A stretch of 64,000 bases of DNA from Chaetoderma sp. LZ-2023a. Lineage: Eukaryota > Mollusca > Caudofoveata > Chaetodermatida > Chaetodermatidae. The notes below the pieces were generated by a model that worked only from the letters and a program-made list of their open reading frames with translations, was not told the origin of the DNA and ran no database searches. Location: the NCBI GenBank assembly GCA_034401795.1, contig JAVVLW010001330.1:159001-223000 (forward strand), read 5' to 3'. Shown here piece by piece: positions 40,301 to 49,472 of the stretch; positions within the stretch are counted from its first letter, which is position 1; each line of letters begins with the position of its first letter. A program made the translations under genes and the position numbers.

Positions 40301-41773
40301 GCCATCTTATGGTAGACAAGTTAAAGAATACAATAGTGTCTTACTGCAATCCATTCAGAGTTGAGGAAAATGACATACTATTTAATATGGTTACACATGC
40401 TGTAATACCACAAGAAGCCGTACACGACATAGTGCAGTTTGACGAACTTGAACAGAAAATGGTTGAAGACCATGTATCAGCTCGTTTTCATGGCGATGTT
40501 AGTTTGTGGGCACCAATAAAACGACAAAAGCTCAAGTGCTACACTTATCAGAATAGTAAGAAGCTGGTAACGTCCAAGGCCCAAACCGTGGAACTAAAAA
40601 TGACAAAGTCACTATTTGGTAGGCTAATGGTTATTTCGAGGACAATCAGAGAAATTGATTTGCCTTCGGCCATTGGTCAGTATAAATTTACTGTTAATCC
40701 ATGGGCTTTATTTGCTTCAGATGGCACGATTTTGTCATGCAATGACAAGGCAAAACTCATTCACGTGCTTCAGCAAAAGGCTGACAACACTTAAGACTCG
40801 ACAAAGGAAGTAGGAATTTGTGAAGACGAACCACAAGTACATTCTTTATATCTGGAACAGAACAATCAAAAGAAATGTCTCTATCTGGTCTGTAAATAGC
40901 AATTGTAGACGGAGTGGTGGTTCTGCAAAAAATGAAGAAACCACCATACACTAAAACAATGCTAGACCTTGCTAATCAGTACATTCATGATTTAAGCAGG
41001 TCAACACAAATTTACCCTGACCTACACTTGGTCTTTGACTGCTACAAGCCTGATTCCCTAAAGGCCGCTACACGCAAAAAACGATGGAAAGGAAGGTCAG
41101 CAATTGCCTATACCGTCACCAATAGTACAAATATTTCCAACACCAGCATGCAAATGATTCTTTCATCAGAAAAAACCAAACAAGACCTTACAGTTTATCT
41201 CTCTGACAAGTGTTTGACTAATTTCAGGGAACAGTGGAAGATGTTCTATGTATCAGCAGCGGGAAAACCTTTTCCAGCAAAGTTGAAGGCGTTTTGGAAT
41301 TAAATAACCATGAAGAGGCAGATACACTTATGTTATGGCATGCATTATATGCAAGTGCACTAACACCACAAGCTGAAGAACTCTGTATTTTCTCACCAGA
41401 TACTGATGTACTAATTCTAGTGACAGGTCATTATTTTAAGATGGTTCAAAATGTCTCAATTTCTATGGTATCCGGCAAAATACAGATTAAATATTTAATT
41501 GATGCTCTAGGGTCTGATGTAGCAGAATCTCTCATGGGATTTCATGCATTCACAGGCTGCGACACAACGGGAAGGTTTTCTGGTAAGAGCAAGACACTAT
41601 GGTTTAAGTTGTTTTGCAAAGCGGATGAAAAAGTAATAGAGGCATTCAAAGATATGAGTAAAGTAGGTGATCTCAATGATGAGACTGTGAAAGTACTTTC
41701 CGCTTTTGTTTGTCAGGCATATTGCTCCACTGGTGTTGTACTGCAAGAGCTGAAAAATAGAAAGTTTCCCTGA
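37349..41773 (+). pseudogene. Decayed copy of an expanded invertebrate gene family (two zinc-finger-like segments, PIN-like C terminus)
   Basis: One long protein can be followed through changing frames on the plus strand: 37349-37585, then from about 37600 to 38933, 38939-39127, 39209-39502, 39545-40000, 39997-40794, 40914-41303 and 41234-41773. Near the start is CFICQ followed by WHRQCY, a C2HC-like finger. A second, CFFC with KYHRIFW, lacks the expected Cys. The middle has ADNTDFSGDTPDGKDTLHG. The end has NHEEADTLMLWHA, LCIFSPDTDVLIL and MGFHAFTGCDTTGRFSGKSK, with acidic residues placed as in PIN/FEN-like nucleases (my inference). From memory, proteins with these phrases occur in many copies in cnidarian, mollusc and lancelet genomes, with no assigned function. 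Several stops and frameshifts mark this copy as dead. It lies wholly inside one transporter intron, in sense orientation, and may have come with a mobile element, but I found no clear termini. Confidence 0.7.
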
Positions 41774-42011
41774 AATTCGATACTGAGACTGACTAAACGC
41801 TAAACGTGGCCGCACGGTCACAATTTTACACTATGGCGTAACTCCCGCGACGAATAACGTTTGCTGGTAAAGAGTAAATAAGAAATCAATAAGTTTAGCC
41901 AAAAACGTAACGAGTACACTAAACGTTACATTCATTACGGTGTTTTCAAGCACAATCTTTACATGATCTTTTCGTATAATGGTATTATGGAAGTGATGGT
42001 GTGGAATAAAA
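41774..42011. other. Intron sequence after the decayed gene
   Basis: The degenerate C terminus may run on a little (FPEIRY followed by a stop in the frame after 41773). Otherwise I see nothing definite before the first MITE fragment. Confidence 0.4.
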
Positions 42012-42213
42012 ACCAGTCAAATTAGTTTCAAAATATTCAGCAGCATGTTTATTAAATATTAGAGACATGCAATTCTTACAACGTGTCCGACTAATAAGAG
42101 TTAAAAACGGGCCAAATAGAATCATTTATGACGTAATGATTATGACGTCATCCTACACGCAGCTTAGCTGATTATGACCTCATATGACGTCAGATTGATA
42201 GATGGATACTCTG
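42012..42213. mobile_element. Truncated copy of the TGACGTCA hairpin MITE
   Basis: It starts with CCAGTCAAATTAGTTTCAAA and an ATATTCAGCAG block, the right half of the hairpin seen complete at 42640-42740. It continues through ATTATGACGTCATCC and CATATGACGTCAGATTGAT toward the element end. The left hairpin arm and left terminus are missing. Confidence 0.65.
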
Positions 42214-42507
42214 CAAAGATGAATTGGTTTGCTCGCTCAGTTCTTGCCCATCGTTTTGCGTGTAGGCCTATAGCAGGTTTGTGCTACAGTGACCTAAAAT
42301 GACATAGACTTATTCCGTCACGGCCAGACAATATCTCTAACTTTGACTCAAAACTGAAGTTGACTACTTTCTCTCAAGAATGTTAACCTACTTGTCCACG
42401 TATACAAGAGATGAATGGAGACACGTTCTTTAACGAGGCGTGGTTGGTGGGTGGTGTGGTGTGTGGTGGGGTGGGTATTTGTGCAACTTTCTTGATGTCA
42501 TAATGGA

Positions 42508-42897
42508 GGAATCCAGTTTTAGCTACACCCCGCCCATCTCTAGGCAAGCGCCACCCACGCATTGCCCATTTTGGAACCAATCGATCCCTGCACTCTCTGA
42601 ATCTCAATTTCCAGAAAAGTATGCAGGTAAGCTGTTGAATGTTTTGAAACTAATTTGATTGATCACTGTTGCTGCCTATGTCAGCAACAGTGCCCAGTCA
42701 AATTAGTTTCAAAATATTCAACAGCATTTTTATCAAATAGTAAAGACATACATTTGGTACAGCAACCCTTAGTCCATCATCACTTAAGCGTTCGTGACGA
42801 ACTTATCTACGTCATTCATGACATACTTGACTATGACGTCATGTTACGTCACGTAGTTGATTATGACGTCATATGATTGATTGATAAACTGGAATCC
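42508..42897. mobile_element. Hairpin MITE with TGACGTCA palindromes, full copy ending 29 bp before an exon
   Basis: The terminal inverted repeats are GGAATCCAGTTT at the left and AAACTGGAATCC at the right, with one mismatch. Inside is a long hairpin: GTTTTGAAACTAATTTGA, then TGTTGCTGCC and its complement GGCAGCAACA-like arm (TCAGCAACAGTGCC), then TCAAATTAGTTTCAAAATAT. Toward the right end lie ACTATGACGTCATG, TTACGTCACGTAG and ATTATGACGTCATATG, which are CRE/ATF-type sites. The element has no coding capacity. The family recurs at 42012, 44593, 47820 and 49011. Confidence 0.8.
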
Positions 42898-42926
42898 ACC
42901 ATTGATACATGTGTTTCTGTCCTCAG

Positions 42927-43107
42927 CCAAGTCTAGTCATCTTGGGTCATTATTTCAAGCGTCACCTTGGCCTGGTTAATGGGATTGTATCCGCAGGGAG
43001 CGCCATTGTTACCATAGCATTGTCATTTATTCTGCCTGTACTGCTGGAGAAAATTCATCTCAAATACACATTCGTCTTCCTAAGCGGACTATACTTCCTC
43101 CTAATAT
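42927..43107 (+). CDS. SLC16-like transporter, exon with the family signature
   Basis: This 181-bp exon starts after CCTCAG in phase 0 and ends in phase 1 at a GTAAGT donor. It encodes PSLVILGHYFKRHLGLVNGI and then VSAGSAIVTIALSFILPVLL, followed by KIHLKYTFVFLSGLYFLLI. The run YFKRHLGLVNGIVSAGS fits the SLC16 signature around the fifth membrane helix (YFxKRxxLAxGxAxAG), and is the strongest family evidence in the window. The phase-0 junction joins the previous exon cleanly (VYQ followed by PSLVI), as in MCT8/MCT10-like proteins. Confidence 0.92.
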
Positions 43108-43164
43108 GTAAGTACAAATTCGCATATGCAATGTACACTGACTAGGAGAATGGCAATAATTGTC

Positions 43165-43533
43165 TTTAAAGGTGCAAATTCGCAGCAGAATACCTGAAAA
43201 TAAAATAGTTTAAATTATATAGGCCTACTTAATGAGGCTTAATTTGTACCCCGATGTAATGAAGCGAATTAAATCTTAACATATGATGATTTCATTCCTT
43301 ACAAATTATTATATAATATATTTTAGTTACGAAGTTGAATTAGGAACTCGTGTCTCTAATTCAATGTCGATACTTTAAAAGTTATATTAATTTATACAGT
43401 AATAAAATCATCATATTATTTGATAGATTTATTTCGTTTCGTTTCATCTATCATCGCAATTTAAGCATCTAAAAGTAAATAATTTAACATTTTTTTATTT
43501 TCAAGCATTCTGCTGTGAATTTGCACCTTTAAA
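43165..43533. mobile_element. Short MITE with 26-bp inverted termini
   Basis: The left end TTTAAAGGTGCAAATTCGCA and right end GAATTTGCACCTTTAAA are inverted complements over about 27 bp with few mismatches (the right copy reads CACAGCAG for CGCAGCAG). The AT-rich interior has no open frame. A TTTAAA or TTAA target duplication is possible, because it merges with the termini. Confidence 0.75.
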
Positions 43534-43609
43534 TGATAAATAGACTCTCAAACTCCTCGTTTAATAGCAAAATATCGATCTCGTTTAATAAATAGAGGAT
43601 CTCAAACTA

Positions 43610-43724
43610 GGTCCCATTCCATATCACTATTATCCAACCGACAATTATCACATTACACGAGCTTTAGCAAGTTCAGTGTGATGATTTCCCACGAGATTGA
43701 TAATAGTGATATGAAATAGGACCT
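43610..43724. mobile_element. 115-bp stem-loop element
   Basis: AGGTCCCATTCCATATCACT at the left pairs with a right end that reads AGGTCCTATTTCATATCACT on the other strand, continuing into ATTATC. Stems of about 27 bp flank a short loop. It looks like a miniature hairpin element. Confidence 0.65.
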
Positions 43725-44044
43725 ATATTGAAATTCTATTTATCATATAAACTGATATTTTGACATATTTTCCTATAAAGTCGATCCCTTGAATCCGTTT
43801 AAACGCACCATTTTGCGCTGTTCGTTCACTTTCTCAGATTTCTGGTCAACGCGCCACTAAAATGACGAACAAAACATCATTATTTCGGACATGGAATTAC
43901 ATTTAATGCAACTTTTAAAATTTCCTCGCCTGTAATGCAAATTTACAAACGTATTTCATAACTAGATAGTACATATAGGTCTATATTACAAAATTAAAAT
44001 CAACAACATATCCTATCCCACCTTGTTTACAGTAACATTTACGC

Positions 44045-44067
44045 CGTCGTCGTCGTCGTCGTCGTCG
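44045..44067. repeat. (CGT)n microsatellite
   Basis: Seven to eight CGT units in intronic DNA, flanked on both sides by ACATTTACG-like sequence (AACATTTACGCCGTC and GAAACATTTACGGCGTC). Confidence 0.85.
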
Positions 44068-44327
44068 GAAACATTTACGGCGTCACGGGGTATGCGTGGG
44101 TTACGAGTTATCTAACCAATGCAAATCTTTCGTTGAATATTACACATGTGTTCGTATCGAGAAATATAAAACGTGCTGAAATCCGTGTTTATATGAGACA
44201 TATTATTATTACCGAGCTTATGCTTCATTGCTCATTCAAAATTATATTTATTAAACAAATTTGCGATCGGCGATCCATTTCTAGCTGTGACGGACCTGTT
44301 TAAAGCTACTGCCTTCTCATCCCGCAG

Positions 44328-44542
44328 TCATGGTGTTGTCATGGAAACCGTTGATACACAAGGATACCCACCTTGCCCAGCTCGCCATGTCGACGGAGAG
44401 CATGGTGGAACATTGCCACGATTGTTATGCTTTCACCAAGAAGTTCCTCAACTTGCGCATATGGAGAAGACGCGCCTATGTTGTGTGGGTTATCGGCACA
44501 GCTGTGGCTTTGTTCGGATATTTCGTACCATTCTTTCATCTG
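44328..44542 (+). CDS. SLC16-like transporter, central loop and seventh-helix exon
   Basis: This 215-bp exon starts after CCCGCAG with two bases that complete a split Phe codon (phase 1), which matches the end of the previous exon. It ends in phase 0 at GTGAGT. It encodes a hydrophilic central loop (WKPLIHKDTHLAQLAMSTES and onward) followed by FLNLRIWRRRAYVVWVIGTA and ALFGYFVPFFHL. The arrangement of a cytosolic loop, basic RIWRRRAY and then a new hydrophobic helix is typical for the middle of SLC16 proteins. Nothing in the exon is broken. Confidence 0.88.
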
Positions 44543-44592
44543 GTGAGTGATGCCAGTAATTCATCATTCCAGAGCATCCATCCGTCATCTGA

Positions 44593-44944
44593 CCTCGTAT
44601 GACGTCATAATTAGCTCAGCGCGTGTATGATGACGTCACAATCATTACGTCACAAAGGGTTCCATATAGACCGTCATCAAATCTCAAATAGTCCTACACG
44701 TTGTGTGAATTGTATGTCTTTGTAATTCTTTGCTATTTAATAAACATTCTGTTGAATATTTTGAAACTAATTTGACAGGACGATGTTGCTGCCTTAGGCA
44801 GCAACAGCACCCAGTCAAATTAGTTTCAAAATATTCAGCGGCTTACCTGTGTAGTTCTTTTGGAAATTGATAGGCAGGGTGTTCAGAGGTTTGGGTGGAG
44901 CCTAGCTAGAGATGGGCGTGGCATGGCTAAAACCGGAAAAGTCC
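44593..44944. mobile_element. Hairpin MITE with TGACGTCA palindromes, inverted copy
   Basis: This copy is reversed relative to that at 42508. It begins with CTCGTATGACGTCATAATTA, followed by GATGACGTCACAATC. It then has the hairpin TTGAATATTTTGAAACTAAT ... TGTTGCTGCCTTAGGCAGCA ... TCAAATTAGTTTCAAAATAT. It ends with GGCTAAAACCGGAAAAGTCC, a match to the family terminus read from the other strand. It starts about 50 bp after a transporter donor site. Confidence 0.75.
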
Positions 44945-45269
44945 ATTATATGTCCTTATGTCGTTCTCATCGTGTTCAGCAATGTGGTCGCTGGGATGTA
45001 AACAACGTTGCTGAATGCGGTTGCTGTTGCGTTTTAGCTTTTGACCCCAATATTGACCTACCTCTCTAGGGCTCTACCGGCAAGCTTTCACCCAAGTTTG
45101 GAGAACATCCCTTCAGTAGAACCTGCTGTATTGAAAAAAATGTCTATTTTGAAAACAATGTTGTTGAAAGCTCATGCTGTTGCATATTAGATTCTGATCC
45201 TAAAGTTGGTAAACGTCTTTGGGCGCCGCCCCTCGGGCAAGCTTCCACCCAAAATTGGATATTAAAATG

Positions 45270-45285
45270 CAGCAGCAGCAGCAGC

Positions 45286-45320
<35 letters not shown>

Positions 45321-45322
45321 CT

Positions 45323-45353
<31 letters not shown>

Positions 45354-45354
45354 C
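45270..45354. repeat. (CAG)n/(CAA)n microsatellite
   Basis: About five CAG units followed by more than twenty CAA units, with one CTA interruption. It is intronic, about 100 bp before the next transporter exon. Confidence 0.95.
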
Positions 45355-45452
45355 CAGTAGTCTGCGTTGGCATTAACCCTGCTGTTTAACGACGTGGGTA
45401 AGAAAAACTAATCTAGCTTTTAGTTTATTTTGTTTGTTTATCTATTCTTCAG

Positions 45453-45566
45453 GTGAAGCACACAGCTGACGTCATGCCTGAACACGATGGCAGCTTACTG
45501 GTTGTTTGTCTTAGCATCACTTCCTGTATAGGCCGCCTCGTTGTGGGCAGGCTTACGGACTTCGAG
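45453..45566 (+). CDS. SLC16-like transporter, eighth-helix exon
   Basis: This 114-bp exon (38 codons, phase 0 at both ends) starts after TATTCTTCAG. It encodes VKHTADVMPEHDGSLLVVCL and SITSCIGRLVVGRLTDFE. The hydrophobic run plus GRLVVGRLTD is the conserved helix-8 to helix-9 loop of SLC16 and other major facilitator carriers. The donor is taken as GAG followed by GTCACG, a weak match to the splice consensus. It is chosen because its phase fits the next exon and the conserved block ends there. The next potential GT, 10 bases on, would break the phase. Confidence 0.8.
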
Positions 45567-45719
45567 GTCACGTGGTACAGTATATAAGGCAAACATATCT
45601 GTCCGGAATAACAAAAAGAATCGTTTATTTCTACGAGAACTGGCGTGTATACTGAGAGCATGTGTCTAGTGATCTAGATTTGGCTTCAGGTTTTATTGTG
45701 ACGATCGGAAATCAGCCAT

Positions 45720-47766
45720 GGCCGGATTAGCCACTAGGCTATTTAGGCTACAGCCTAGGGCCTCGCGCTTAAAGCTCTCGTGTCCCATTAAATATAGACA
45801 GTTGCACGAGATTTGATATGCCCAGCGTACAATGCTACCTAGCCCGCAATGCCCTGACTCCATAATGGTTGTAACTATTGGACGCCATATTCGTTTAGTC
45901 TATTGACTGCACAAGCCAGGATTTCTCAAACAAAACCAACCTGCTTTACGTGCAAAGTCATTTGTCCTCCAGTTCTGGAAGCGTAAACGTGCAAGTATGA
46001 CGTATCCATGGCAGTACATTCGACAGTCTGTATTTCAATACTGTTCAGAGAAAGTGTGGCAATGTCCAAGCCTTTATATACATTGGCATAATTTGCGTTA
46101 AAGTTGTTGCTATCAATGACAGCACCAACATTCAGTCAAATTGTTGTCAAAATAATTAGTATGCAATGCAATTACTACCTGCTATATATTTGATAAAAAT
46201 TGCATTGAAAAAGTGTTGCTGCAACAGTTTTCAGTCTATGTATCCTCATAAATTTCAGTCAACACTTGCGACGGATTTGAAGAGTAATTTGAAGTTGTTG
46301 CTGACTAAGGCACCAATAACGTTATCAAAGTGTTGTCCATAGAATCACACGGCGCTCAGTATTACTATCTAAGTAGAGTGAGTACATGGCCAAAATACGC
46401 TTTGCCAGCATGAAGGAAATATTTCGCCTAGCTACCGTGTGTACGTTTCTGTTCGACCAATGCATTTCAAACAAATGCACAAATCTGTCAACAAAACATA
46501 CACGCCGTTTGCTAAGCATTCATTCTTGGCGAGAAAGGGTATATAGGCCTACGCTCACTTTACCTAAATAGTAATATATTGATTGCACATGTGTGGAAAA
46601 TAATTCGACAATGTTGTTGGTGCCTAAGGCCGTGTTCACCTTAGATTAGCTAATCCGAAGGAAGTCCAAGCGATCACAAATTTTCGTTTTACTCGTATTT
46701 CACGTATTTTCAAGCATTCACGCTTACACAAGTTATGACAGGTAAACGAATATTTGCGTTCGATCGGACTTACTTCGGTCTTACTTCGGATTAGCACCAT
46801 AGTGTGAACACCGCCTTAGAAACCAACAACTTAGAGTCAAATTTCTATTCAAATCCGAGAGCCGACTAAAAATTATGATGCTTATTTTAGAATATAGAGA
46901 CTGAAAGCTGGTGTAGCAACAATTTTCATTCAAATTAGTATAAAATCTGTACCAGGTAGTAATCGCATTACCTAATAATTATTTTAACAACACATTCTTT
47001 TTTGCCTGCATACGCTTTCAGCGCTAGCGGACAAATGACTATTTGCATGCGCAGGCGGATTGGTTTTGTTTGAAAAATCCTGGCCTGTACAGACAATAGA
47101 CTAAACGAATATGGCGCCCAATAGTTACAACGACTATGGAGTCAAGAAATTGCATACTGGGTAGCTTTGCATGCTGGGTAGCATATCATGCTGGGTAAAT
47201 TCAACAGAAATCAGCAGGCATCTGATATCTCTTGCAAAAGGGTCTATATTTAATGGGACACGAGAACTTTAGTGGGTCCTCGCGCTTTAAACCAAAACAA
47301 AAAATAGGTAAGATTTTTTATAGGCTACGTAACGCAATGAAGAGACAAACTCTCTACATCTACCATCTACACTACAGTCGTCATGGTTAATGTCCATTTG
47401 CAGTCCAAGAGAAGAGTATTTTTGACAATTTACCACTGGAATGACTGACTCGGTTTACAATATTCTTCTCTTGGCCTGCAAATAGACAAAGACGTTAATC
47501 TTATTGTCCATATTATACTTCTTTGATGGCCACTTTTTGCATTTGCAGGACGACAGAATACTATTTTCGTAAATTTAACTGTGGTAAATTAACAAAAATT
47601 TTCTTCTCTTGGCCTTCAAAAATTATAATTCTCTTGAAAAATCTTGACCAAATTTAATAAAATTATGCCAAATATGCCTCAGATTACATCTCGGTTTCGT
47701 CTAGATTTAAAAATAGAACCCTTAGGTGCTCCAGTCTAGGACCTCGCGCCAGATTAAGCCTGCACT
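45720..47766. mobile_element. hAT-like non-autonomous element with about 200-bp inverted ends
   Basis: Sequences near 45760-45975 recur inverted near 47030-47290: GGGCCTCGCGCTTAAAGC against GGGTCCTCGCGCTTTAAACC, CGAATATGGCGCCCAATAGT against its complement, and GGTTTTGTTTGAAAAATCCT against its complement. The outer ends read GGCCGGATTAGCC at the left and, on the other strand, a GGCTTAATCTGGCGCGAGGT-like end at the right. The direct repeat GAAATCAGCCATG stands at both borders (45708-45720 and 47767-47779). No transposase frame is visible. The interior holds a second nested MITE. Exact limits are uncertain. Confidence 0.6.
46625..46818. mobile_element. MITE nested within the inverted-repeat element
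   Basis: TAAGGCCGTGTTCACCTTAG at the left is matched on the other strand by TAAGGCGGTGTTCACACTAT at the right. Both are followed by AATCCGAAG, giving inverted termini of about 35 bp around a 194-bp unit. There is no coding capacity. Confidence 0.7.
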
Positions 47767-47819
47767 GAAATCAGCCATGTAATCAGGATGTAATGACTAA
47801 TATTAGTACGATGACCTTA

Positions 47820-48052
47820 GAACCTTTCCAGTTTTAGCTATGCCCTGTCCATCTCTAACTAAGCTGCACCCACACCTCGCCCGTGTTGGGATCGATCGAT
47901 CTCTGAACTCCCTTGACTATCAATTTCCAGAAAACTACACAGGTGAGCTGTTAAATATTTTGAAACTAATTTGTCTGTTCACTGTTGCTGCCCATTTATG
48001 ACGTCATTAATTTTTACGTCATCCAACCCGTCTGGGTAAACTGGAAAGGTCC
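47820..48052. mobile_element. Hairpin MITE with TGACGTCA, deleted copy
   Basis: The left terminus GAACCTTTCCAGTTTTAGCT and right terminus AAACTGGAAAGGTCC are inverted complements. Only one arm of the internal hairpin remains (AAATATTTTGAAACTAATTT and CACTGTTGCTGCCC). It is joined directly to ATTTATGACGTCATTAAT, so most of the second arm is missing. Confidence 0.75.
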
Positions 48053-48450
48053 ATTTTGACAATAGACTACGAAATGATTGAATCAATTACGATCCCAATA
48101 ACGTTGACAACGACGACAATGACAACGACGATTACCGAACAAGCGACCTACGATGACAAATTTACAAATTACATTAGAAGCTTGAAAGATCATCTCTGTC
48201 TTAATAGCCTCGCTTCTTAGCCCACCTCACCCCAGTAAAACACGAAGCCTAACTCGATAATCGATTTGGCCACACACTACGTCGACTACGATGATCTTAA
48301 ATGCCACTTCCCTGATAAAGCAGGTTACTTGCCCGTTACGGGGCCAATAATGGGCCGGTTTGAGCCGGCATTGGTCCAACGCAAGCCCGGTAAGCCGGGT
48401 TGTAAAAGTTTACGGCATTTGAGTGTGTTTCCGTGTCTGTTTTTCTTCAG

Positions 48451-48703
48451 TGGGTCAGTCGGATCCGCGTTAAACAGTTGGCTTTCATCGTATTGGGCGC
48501 ATCCACTACGTGCATTCCATTCGCTCCAAACTTCGGCTCTCTGATCGCCATTACGCTCATCATGGGCGTTTGTGACGGTGCATTCATTTGTATGTTAGGA
48601 CCTATTGCCATAGAAACCGCGGGTGCCAAGAACGCGAGTCAGGCCATAGGGTTCCTACTCGGCATTATGTCCATACCTATGTGCATTGGACCGCCAGTTG
48701 CAG
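48451..48703 (+). CDS. SLC16-like transporter, helices 9-11 exon
   Basis: This 253-bp exon starts after TTTTTCTTCAG in phase 0 and ends in phase 1 at a GTAAGT donor. It encodes WVSRIRVKQLAFIVLGASTT, then NFGSLIAITLIMGVCDGAFI, and GAKNASQAIGFLLGIMSIPM through GPPVAG. The run SQAIGFLLGIMSIPM...GPPVAG is characteristic of SLC16 carriers, most like the MCT8/MCT10 branch. The final exon or exons (helix 12 and the C terminus) are not visible downstream. They would lie beyond the fold-back element and provirus, probably past the right edge, making this last intron at least 15.3 kb. Confidence 0.92.
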
Positions 48704-48820
48704 GTAAGTCACGAGTAGTGATATATCGTAATGACATTAGCAACCTACATATTTTGTCAAAGGGAGTGACATCGTTTGCGGGAGTTTTTGTCAAGTTGAG
48801 GTTCAAGAGAACGAGGTCAT

Positions 48821-48834
48821 GGGGGGGGGGGGGG
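48821..48834. repeat. G14 homopolymer
   Basis: A run of 14 G in the intron just after the last visible transporter exon, followed by a G-rich stretch (TGGAGGGGGTGCGTGAG). Confidence 0.9.
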
Positions 48835-49010
48835 TGGAGGGGGTGCGTGAGATTTTCACAATTTGTGGCGGTTTTGTCAAAGGGAATGACGTCATTTGTG
48901 TGACGAGAAAATATGCAAATTATATATCATGATATAATGAGTAGTAGAATAAGCATTATTAATCACTGATGTCTAGAGGTCATATTTCGACACTCCTCAC
49001 GAGTTATAAT

Positions 49011-49277
49011 GGACCTTTCCAGTATCCATCAATGACATGACGTCATAATCAACTACATGACGTGTAGGATGACGTCATAATCAATGACGTCGTGAATGAC
49101 GTGGATAAGTTCGCCATGACCGCGTAATTAATGATGGACTAAGCGTTGTTGTACGAATTGTGTTTTTACTATTTAATAAACATTCTGTTGAATATTTTGA
49201 AACTAATTTGACTGGTCGCTGTTGCTGCCATAGGCAGCAACAGCGCCCAGTCAAATTGGTTTCAAAATATTCAACAG
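49011..49277. mobile_element. Hairpin MITE with TGACGTCA palindromes, inverted copy lacking one end
   Basis: It begins with the family terminus GGACCTTTCCAGT. It then has CATGACGTCATAATC, GATGACGTCATAATCAATGA and GAATGACGTGG. It ends just after the hairpin GTTGAATATTTTGAAACTAA ... CTGTTGCTGCCATAGGCAGC ... TCAAAATATTCAAC. The opposite terminus seen in other copies is absent. Confidence 0.75.
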
Positions 49278-49472
49278 GTCATCCATTGCATTATGGTATG
49301 ATTAATGTTTGTATTTTACCTGGTTCTTACCAGAAAATAAGGTACAGTTTGAAATCCGTGACGAGTGTCTCTTTAATATTAATAAATAATGAATAGACAA
49401 TATAAAATTTGACTACAAAAATGCTAAATACCACGTGCGATATGTTAAATGCTAAGCACACGAATTCCATAC

